A stretch of 64,000 nucleotides of DNA from Diphasiastrum complanatum. Taxonomy: Eukaryota; Streptophyta; Lycopodiopsida; Lycopodiales; Lycopodiaceae. The DNA is taken from the NCBI GenBank assembly GCA_029204225.1, contig CM055093.1, positions 17,943,041-18,007,040 of the forward strand. Reading direction: 5' to 3'. Every line of letters begins with the position of its first letter. Position 1 is the first letter of the stretch. The notes under the pieces are model-generated. The model searched no databases. It was not told the DNA's origin and saw only the letters and a list, made by a program, of their open reading frames with translations. The position numbers and the translations under genes were made by a program. This document shows, piece after piece, positions 57,042 to 64,000 of the stretch.

Positions 57042-58127
57042 GCTTTCTACGTTGTAGACCAAACCGTTTTCAGGCCCTCCGAGAATGCCTCTCCATTATA
57101 TCTTACCAGAGGTTGGAAGATACTTTATAAACCAAGCTCAAGTGGACCTCATTTGAAAGTCTTTGTGGTAATATCCAATAAATCAATTGGCGATCCTAAA
57201 TTTTCCATGGATAATGTTGAATTGACCACGCTTTGTTAAAGGAGTGAAGCTAAATCTTGAGCAATTGAAATAGATGAGAGCATTTTATCTCGGTTTGCGC
57301 GGTGGCCTTGGTAGCAGTAATGTTGGATCTTTGTCAGGACAACACACAATTATATCTTTGTATGAGAAATTTGAGTACACAATAATAATCTTTCGTTCAA
57401 ACGAAACATTCAATAATTATATGCAAGTCATGAAATTGTATGTAAATGATCAAATTTGCTACGACGAACCTGCATTGGGATTGAGGAAGACAAAAAACAA
57501 ACCGATATCTATTCGGTTGTTCAGATGTTTGAGGTATATGCCGGACGCCATGTGCGATCGTATCCTAAAGAAGCTTGTAAATGGAGAATTGTATTTTGGA
57601 AGAAAAAACAGAGAAAAACACATTGATGACGAAGTTCTTCTTATGGTTCGTGAGATGGCTGCACTAAGTGTTGTACAATATTTGCTTACTATAGAAGAAG
57701 ACTCGCCCTCAGATGTGGACTACAATAAAGAGAGCATAACGACCCGACTTTCTATCGGAATTGGGTTAGAGCGCACTATGGAAAAGGCAAAGGTATAACT
57801 TCAAAATTGATTGGTGTTATACCTAAGCCCTTGAGAGTAGCTGCAGAAAATATAAAACAAAAATATCTTGCCGTCCACAATACTGAGCATGAAACTGGGA
57901 CCTCTAGTAGCACCAAATGGAGGTTCTTCTGCAAAGTAAAAACTTCAAAAAATGAGGAGGCCATCTGTTGTGGAGCTGAAGAATCAAGTTTCATGACACT
58001 TCCTTCTCCGTTGTGGGAGCGTCCCACATTGTATATATTTGATAACTTGGAGTCTTTAGACTTCAAATACATTTTGTCAATGGTCCGGCATTGTTTGACA
58101 ACTCTCACGCCACAACACAAAGTCTAG
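57042..58127 (+). pseudogene. gene Z, unrecognised coding region with frameshifts
   Basis: A TTTTTTGCAG acceptor at 57041 precedes AFYVVDQTVFRPSENASPLY, LTRGWKILYKPSSSG and LKVFVVISNKSIGDPKF (to 57239). In another frame 57274-57798 holds SLYEKFEYTIIIFRSNETFN, RLFRCLRYMPDAMCDRILKK and LLMVREMAALSVVQYLL. A third open part (57807-58127) holds GVIPKPLRVAAENIKQKYLA and LYIFDNLESLDFKYILSMVR. The three parts read as one protein of about 350 residues after two frame breaks, so a real gene once stood here. Family unknown to me. A hairpin follows just 3 bases past its stop. Confidence 0.45.
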
Positions 58128-58130
58128 TTT

Positions 58131-58203
58131 ACAAACTATAATGTCTCTATGTTTACATCCATGAGGATGATATGGATGTAAACGTAGAGACATTATAGTT
58201 TGT
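58131..58203. repeat. long hairpin, 30 bp arms with 13-base loop
   Basis: Arms 58131-58160 and 58174-58203 match in 29 of 30 positions. The mismatch would form a G-U pair in one RNA strand. It sits at the 3' end of gene Z. It could be a MITE remnant or a small-RNA precursor. Confidence 0.9.
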
Positions 58204-59084
58204 ATTGGTTGTTATGCCTAAACAGTAAAGGCAAATTAAGTGCTTCATACCTTAGGCGGTAGGGGTTGTTACCGCTAATGTTGACAATATAACAAAGGAA
58301 TACAGTTTGAAGAAAGATGATTGTAGAGACACTAACTTACCAATCGAATTGGAAATGATGAGCCAGTTATTGTCTTTGAATATAGGCACAAACCATTTGA
58401 TGGTCTAAATCCCTTCTTCTTTGGCGAATTGCACATCGGTTTGGAATTTGCAACTAGACAAAAACCAATTGACAGGTAGTAGATCAATGGAGTTGTTAAA
58501 CATTTGACTATATCAATAACACAACAAAATGACTAGTTGAAATTTTTACCTTATTATAATTTTGAAAAATCATGCATTAGGATAGAGAGGTTTAACTATA
58601 TTTTTTTGAGAATTATGTTGTACATTGTAGTTTTGTTGAGTTTTTTGTTTGCATACAAACTTCTTCTTTATGGCTTAAAAACATGGAAATGAAATGTAGG
58701 TGATTGAATGCCTCCAACAATGTCATTTATGCTTGGTTTTGGCTCATGTCACTTAATCTTATGGTACAAATCAAATAACAGATGTCAAAACTCTTTCATT
58801 GTCAAGCACTTACAACAATCGTGATGTTGGCTTATGAGTTTCAAAATCTAATAATATTGATCAATATGATATTGTATCAATGGATTATCATGGACTAGTC
58901 TTTAATAGCTATTTATTAAGTGTCAATACAAATATATTGTTGATTATTTAAAGCACAAATTCAAAAAATATAGTTATCTATAATTTGGAATACTAACATG
59001 CAATGGTTGATGTTCAAGTCACTTACCAATTGGATTGACAATGTTGAAGAGCTTGAGATATTTGGATTTAAGTAGGAATCATAT
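58204..59084. other. AT-rich non-coding DNA
   Basis: No supported features. Confidence 0.5.
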
Positions 59085-59380
59085 TGAGGACCGCAGAGGT
59101 CGTAGATGACCGCACTAGGGACCGTAGAGGGTCATAGAGGTCACAGAGGTCGCAGAGGACGGTAGATGACTGCAGAGGACCACAGAGGTCGCAGAGCTTC
59201 GTATATGATCGTAGAGGTCGCAGATGGCCTCAGAACATCCCGCAACTATGGGAGGATCGCAGATGACCACAGACGGACCGCACTACGGACCGTAGAGGAC
59301 CGAAGAGACCGCAGAGGTCGCAGATGACTGTAGAGGACCACAGAGGATCGTAGATGACCGTATAGGTCGTAGATGGCCTC
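59085..59380 (+). repeat. GACCGCAGAGGTCGTAGAT short-unit array
   Basis: Degenerate units of about 9-19 bases (GACCGCAGAGG, TCGTAGATGACC). A weak copy of the GC palindrome lies at about 59231-59255. The array runs up to the LTR edge at 59383. Confidence 0.82.
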
Positions 59381-59382
59381 AG

Positions 59383-60213
59383 TGTGCAAAAAGTACAAAA
59401 ATGACCAAGAGTGGATCTTAATCTGATCCTCAAGAGGGATTGGTTGTCAGATTACTTGATCTATCAATCTACTTGAGATTAAGATCAATCTAGATCAATT
59501 CTAGACACAAAATCCTAACAAGAACAATTATTAACTGGAGGTAGGTGTACTTTCTGGTTTCCCACGTGTGAAACCCTGTCTGAGTACGGACTCTAACCTG
59601 AAAATCAAGTACATATTGATAGCATCTCAAAACAATCAAAACAAATGTAGACAAATGGAGAGAATCACTCAAAATTGCTTCCAAAACCAAGATTGGTGTC
59701 ACACACTGATTATGGCCAAATGTGGCTCTATATATACAATAAGTGGGAGCTCGTGGTATTAATCATCCCTTTGATCCCACATGTGTGAAGGTGCTTTGTC
59801 ATATGATGATTCATCATGCAAAACTGACACTTGGACAAAACCTTCTATTTTGAGCACTTTTGGTCCATTTTCCTTCTACATGGAGATCTACTTGGAAATC
59901 TTCTAGAAGTCAAAATTCGTCTAATTCAGCTTATTCCACACGTGTGAGTTGTCCTCTACACATAGGATATGACACCTAACCAAAATATTTGGCTCATGCA
60001 ATTAATAGATTGATGCCATGTGTCATATATCTAGAAAACTAGTTTTTGGCCTTTTTACCACTAGAACTTGAATTAAGTCATATGTACAACCTATATGATT
60101 ATGGTACATGAGAAGTACACTATTTTCACACGTGGGAACAGGCTCTACACATGTGTGTTTATCTATATACAAGATTTTTGGCCTCTACCAAGCTTATTTT
60201 TGCATTTTTCACA
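59383..60213 (-). repeat. 3' LTR of the non-autonomous element
   Basis: 831 bp. On the minus strand it begins TGTGAAAAATGC and ends TTTTTGCACA. It contains CCCACGTGTG, CACACGTGTG and CACACGTG boxes (59563, 59938, 60127). Confidence 0.88.
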
Positions 60214-60336
60214 CTCCTCAAAAATCTAGCTTGATGGAAAACATGATGATCTTGAACTTGACTCCATGGGCTGAATTGGTCTTTGCTGGTTCAAAAGGTG
60301 TGAAGATCAGCCAATGAGCTTGATGTTGATCTAAAA

Positions 60337-61716
60337 TCACCATATCCATGATAGTGCTTCTTTGACGTTGACATCTTTGATGAGCTTGAGAGCTTTACAC
60401 CATCCTAGCACCTCCAAAATTGATTCCTTCCAATTTTCATGTAGATGCTTGACCTTGAGGCTTGCTCCTTCACATGAGATATGCTTCTCTTTCCCTTGAA
60501 ATATGAGCCACATGGGTTCAACCATGTTTCTTGAGTTTCTTTTTGGAATCACAACTTGAGAAGGTCTCTCCTCCTCAATCTTTGGCACACTTGAACCTTG
60601 AGATGACTCCTTAAGATCCTCTTCATGATGCTCCTTCTTGATGGAAATCCGAGACCTCCATGTCTCATAATGATCACAACAAGTATGACCATTCAATATG
60701 CACCTCCTATGATTATCAAGATTACTTATGCTAGAAACATAAGTCCAAAAATCACCACAACTTGGCATGATTTTCCCAATATTGAAATCAAAAGGTATCT
60801 CCATCTCAATAAGGCTAACTACTTGCTTATGGATATAAGTGTCCACTTTGGATGCTTCACTTATTCTCATAAGAAGTTTACAACTTGCCTTCAGGATTGA
60901 AAACATACAATTTTCATCTTTATGAATGAACACATCATTCATGATCTTATTGAAACCAAAAGATCCTACATTATGAAGGTATTTCCATTTCCTTGACTTC
61001 ATAACTAATGTAAGCTTACAAGGAAAACATATTTTGACATCTTTTGAGGCATCACACTCAACTAGTATTGCCTTAATCCACCTTTGAGATACAAAAATCT
61101 CTTCAAAGCAAAATGGTTCTTCATAAGTTGACATGAGCGCATAAATGAAACTATTTTCATTTTGTGATTGCTCCTTCTCCTTGATTGATTTCTCTTGGAT
61201 AATAACAATAAGTTTGAACTTGTCCAAAGTTCCAAGCAAAATACTTTCCAAGGACATAAAATAAATCCAAGTTACTTTCATGAAAGTGACATCTATCTTT
61301 GCATCTTGAACCAAACAATGCACTTCCAAATGAAAAATCTGAAAAGATTTGACATGTGTTGTGATGGACTCTTGAAGACAAATCTTGCAAGTCCTTGTGA
61401 GACTCCAAGCCTCATTCACCTTTCCACAAAGGAAACACCTTTCCTTGGACTTTTCCTTCTTGTATTTGCATTTTGAACTTGAAGCTCCATCCTTCACCTT
61501 GGCCCCCTTGCTTTGGTTCTCCTTGGATGGACTGGTCTTCTTTTTGTAGCATCTTGAGAAAAAATATCCTCCCTTGCCACAAAGGTTGCACTCAAGATCC
61601 TTTCTTTCCTTCAATAGGATGCCACCTATTGATGCCATGTGAATAAAACCTTGTGATATGATTCTACAAATGTAATTTGTGACTTTCAAGAGAATAGATT
61701 TGAGCATCTTCAACAA
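60337..61716 (-). CDS. gag-like protein with zinc knuckles, otherwise unrecognised
   Basis: This is an open frame of 459 codons. Near residues 42-55, CNLCGKGGYFFSRC has the CCHC spacing but Tyr in place of His. A basic Ser/Lys linker follows, then CFLCGK and CKICLQE, further Cys pairs. The middle and C-terminal parts (RWIKAILVECDASKDVKICF, HNVGSFGFNKIMNDVF, SKVDTYIHKQVVSLIEMEIP) match nothing I recognise. It ends KEALSWIW about 120 bp before the 3' LTR. The lack of stops over 1.4 kb suggests recent origin or selection. It could package element RNA in trans. The start could be further upstream; the Met at 61716 is the first in frame. Confidence 0.6.
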   Translation of the reverse strand: MLKMLKSILLKVTNYICRIISQGFIHMASIGGILLKERKDLECNLCGKGGYFFSRCYKKKTSPSKENQSKGAKVKDGASSSKCKYKKEKSKERCFLCGKVNEAWSLTRTCKICLQESITTHVKSFQIFHLEVHCLVQDAKIDVTFMKVTWIYFMSLESILLGTLDKFKLIVIIQEKSIKEKEQSQNENSFIYALMSTYEEPFCFEEIFVSQRWIKAILVECDASKDVKICFPCKLTLVMKSRKWKYLHNVGSFGFNKIMNDVFIHKDENCMFSILKASCKLLMRISEASKVDTYIHKQVVSLIEMEIPFDFNIGKIMPSCGDFWTYVSSISNLDNHRRCILNGHTCCDHYETWRSRISIKKEHHEEDLKESSQGSSVPKIEEERPSQVVIPKRNSRNMVEPMWLIFQGKEKHISCEGASLKVKHLHENWKESILEVLGWCKALKLIKDVNVKEALSWIW

Positions 61717-63303
61717 TCTAGAAGGATCTACAAAAGATCTAGCTCACAAACCTAAGAATCAATCTTCACAGTAATGACTAGTCACTTGGAAACTTTGCTT
61801 TGATCACTAAGACAAAAGCACACAATCTTTGAATCAAATCACTAAAGAAATCAGATCCAATCTCCTATTGGAATCATCAAATACCAATGACTCTTTCTTT
61901 TGAAAGTTGAAATGGATATGAAAAACATTTGACACCTAGATTTTCCTTTTTACTTGACTAGTTCTCTCAACACTTGAGATTCTTGAACAAAAGATGGGTT
62001 TTGTTTCAAATACATGAAAATCAAACTTAATCACTTCTTTTGGACTCACTCTTGACCCAAATAATCTCACACTTGAGATTTAGAATGAATTTGATTTGAT
62101 TTGACAACAAACTATACCACCAATTTTTCACAAAGCTTAAAAAATTAGACAACTAGAGATTCACAAAGATCTCAACCATGCATGAATACTCAAATATGGA
62201 CTCCTCCTCATTCTAGACATCCAATGGGATCTCAAATTGACCCTCACACTCTCACAAAGAAAATTGAATAGAACTAATTTGAGTTTCATACATACTATGT
62301 CAATTTTTGCTCAACAAATTGAATTCAATCACTCCTATTGGATTCCACCAATTACTCTACCTTTTAAGACTTGGAATGAAATTCAAAATCAAAAGTTGTG
62401 ATTTTTCTCACTAAGATATTGTGCTTCAAAGAGCTAATGCCACTTAGAAATATTTGATCACCTAGGAAAAGACAAATTCTTCACCAATAACAACACATAA
62501 TGAGCTTCTAGATCTTGCCTTCTACAAAGGAAGGAACTCTTAAAAAATTGGATCTCTCTCTACACATTTGCCATAGACACCTTAATGACTCTTTTCAAAC
62601 CTTACAATCACTCAAACAAATTGAGTAGGGTTGAACAATGTGACTTGGATCTCAATCTCTTTTCTAGAACTCTCAATTGAAGCCAATCTATGTCAAATTC
62701 TACAAAAGATTTGCATAGATGCTCTATATGCACTAGAAACTCTCAAAGGTTTCACTTGGAGGACAGATCCAAAGATGTTTTCTAGCAAATTGATGCTTCT
62801 AAACTTGACCCTATCACTCTTGAACAAATCTAGAGTGATGGTACAATGGATTTCAACCTCTCACCTTGCATATCACTCCTTAATCTATGATTTTTAGCAA
62901 AATCTCTCTCAACTTCAACATGCACTCAAAAAATCAGAGATAATCAATCAGTGCACCTAATTCAAACTTCAAATTTAATTTCTTGGCTGATCTAATCCAA
63001 GAGCTAATCAAGGGATTAGATTCTTTATAGAAAATACTTGATTTTGCACCAAAAATCCCTCAAATTGGGTGTGTGAGTCAAATTGTACAAATTTTTGAAT
63101 TTTCTCAGCCAAAATCAGAGCTGTACGGCCTCACACGTGTGAAAAGGGTTCCTACAGCCCACAACAAGTTTTGGTCCAAAAATTTTGAGAATATCTATCA
63201 AATCCAACTTGCTACCCAAAATTTGACTAGTTTCCAAAAAACTGCTAATTTTGATTTTGATTTGGATTAACCCTATCAATTTCAACAAAACCTCTTGTAC
63301 TAG
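61717..63303 (-). other. long untranslated leader of the non-autonomous element
   Basis: 1.6 kb between the primer site and the open frame, AT-rich, without a supported open frame on the element's strand. A CACACGTGTG palindrome lies near 63133. Confidence 0.55.
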
Positions 63304-63315
63304 GCTCTAATACCA
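63304..63315 (-). other. primer binding site, initiator tRNA-Met variant
   Basis: The minus strand reads TGGTATTAGAGC. It abuts the right LTR. Confidence 0.85.
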
Positions 63316-64000
63316 TGTGCAAAAAGTACAAAAAGGACCAAGAGTGGATCTTAATCTGATCCTCAAGAGGGATTGGTTGTCAGATTACTTGATCTATCAA
63401 TCTACTTGAGATTAAGATCAATCTAGATCAATTCTAGACACAAAATCCTAACAAGAACAATCATTAATTGAAGGTAGGTGTACTTTCTGGTTTTCCACGT
63501 GTGAAACCCTGTCTGAGTACGGACTCCAACCTGAAAATCAAGTACACATTGATAGCACCTCAAAACAATCAAAACAAATGTAGGCAAATGGAGAGAATCA
63601 CTCAAAATTGCTTCCAAAACCAAGATTGGTGTCACACACTGATTATGGCCAAATGTGGCTCTATATATACAATAAGTGGGAGCTCGTGGTATTGATCATC
63701 CCTTTGATCCCACATGTGTGAAGGTGCTTTGTCATATGATGATTCATCATGCAAAACTGACACTTGGACAAAACGTTCTATTTTGAGCACTTTTGGTCCA
63801 TTTTCCTTTTATATGGAGATCTACTTGAAAATCTTCTAGAAGTCAAAATTCTCCTAATTCAGCTTATTCCACACGTGTGATCTGTCCTCTACACATGGGA
63901 TATGACACCTAACCAAAATATTTGGCTCATGCAATCAATAGATTGATGCCATGTGTCATATATCTAGAAAACTAGTTTTTGGCCTTTTTAGCCACTAGAA
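63316..64000 (-). repeat. 5' LTR of the non-autonomous element, cut by window end
   Basis: 685 bp match 59383-60065 closely, with few differences, so insertion was recent relative to other elements here. Confidence 0.9.

Larger units (their letters stand above)
59383..64000 (-). mobile_element. non-autonomous LTR element with gag-like coding only
   Basis: Two direct repeats, 59383-60213 and 63316 to the window end, begin TGTGCAAAAAGTAC. On the minus strand a primer site lies next to the right repeat and a purine stretch (TTGAGGAG) before the left one. Between them is one 459-codon open frame with a zinc-knuckle region but no protease, integrase, RT or RNase H. This is the layout of TR-GAG-like or large non-autonomous elements that rely on proteins of another copia. 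Confidence 0.85.

Overview
The window is a stretch of plant nuclear DNA packed with transposons. The evidence is Ty1/copia elements primed by initiator tRNA-Met, a Ty3/gypsy element with a tRNA-Asp-type primer site, GT-AG introns, long AT-rich spacers, microsatellites, and one recognisable host gene, a HIPP metal-binding protein. Repeat density and the nesting of elements suggest a large genome (fern, lycophyte or gymnosperm are possible), but nothing here fixes the species.

Layout. 1-1.1 kb: 3' end of a copia element. 1.6-2.55 kb, minus strand: three-exon HIPP gene, the only apparently intact ordinary gene. 2.9-7.4 kb: tandem repeats, a hairpin and a 1.1 kb minisatellite. 7.4-10.7 kb: LTR-like DNA and decayed coding tracts. 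10.96-16.05 kb: complete minus-strand copia element lacking its RT catalytic centre and RNase H. 17.7-23.4 kb: decayed gypsy (minus) beside a copia element (plus). 23.6-26.8 kb: copia RT fragment and LTRs. 26.8-52.8 kb: an unusual multigene locus, described below, cut up by a full-length gypsy element (31.48-40.28 kb), copia pieces and a probable solo LTR. 53-59.4 kb: heptamer and GC-palindrome repeats, plus an unidentified spliced pseudogene. 59.4-64 kb: a non-autonomous LTR element with gag-like zinc-knuckle coding only.

The most interesting structure is a tandemly repeated, roughly 7 kb, three-gene unit in which I can trace parts of three copies. Gene X (plus) is an unrecognised spliced gene. 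Gene W (minus) has a possible winged-helix segment. Gene H (plus) has a centromere-type histone H3 fold, a proline/lysine-rich linker and, in copy 2, spliced exons that look like a C48 (Ulp1-type) cysteine peptidase. W and H are divergent: their TATA boxes lie 0.3 kb apart around a dense CACGTG/CACATG array, and both leaders carry the same ~85 bp tandem repeat. The order is X(A)-W-H(1)-X(B)-[copia in place of W]-H(2)-X(C). Every copy has stops or frameshifts, so the locus now looks pseudogenic. Whether it began as a host gene cluster, a large DNA transposon or an endogenised virus-like element cannot be settled from the sequence alone.
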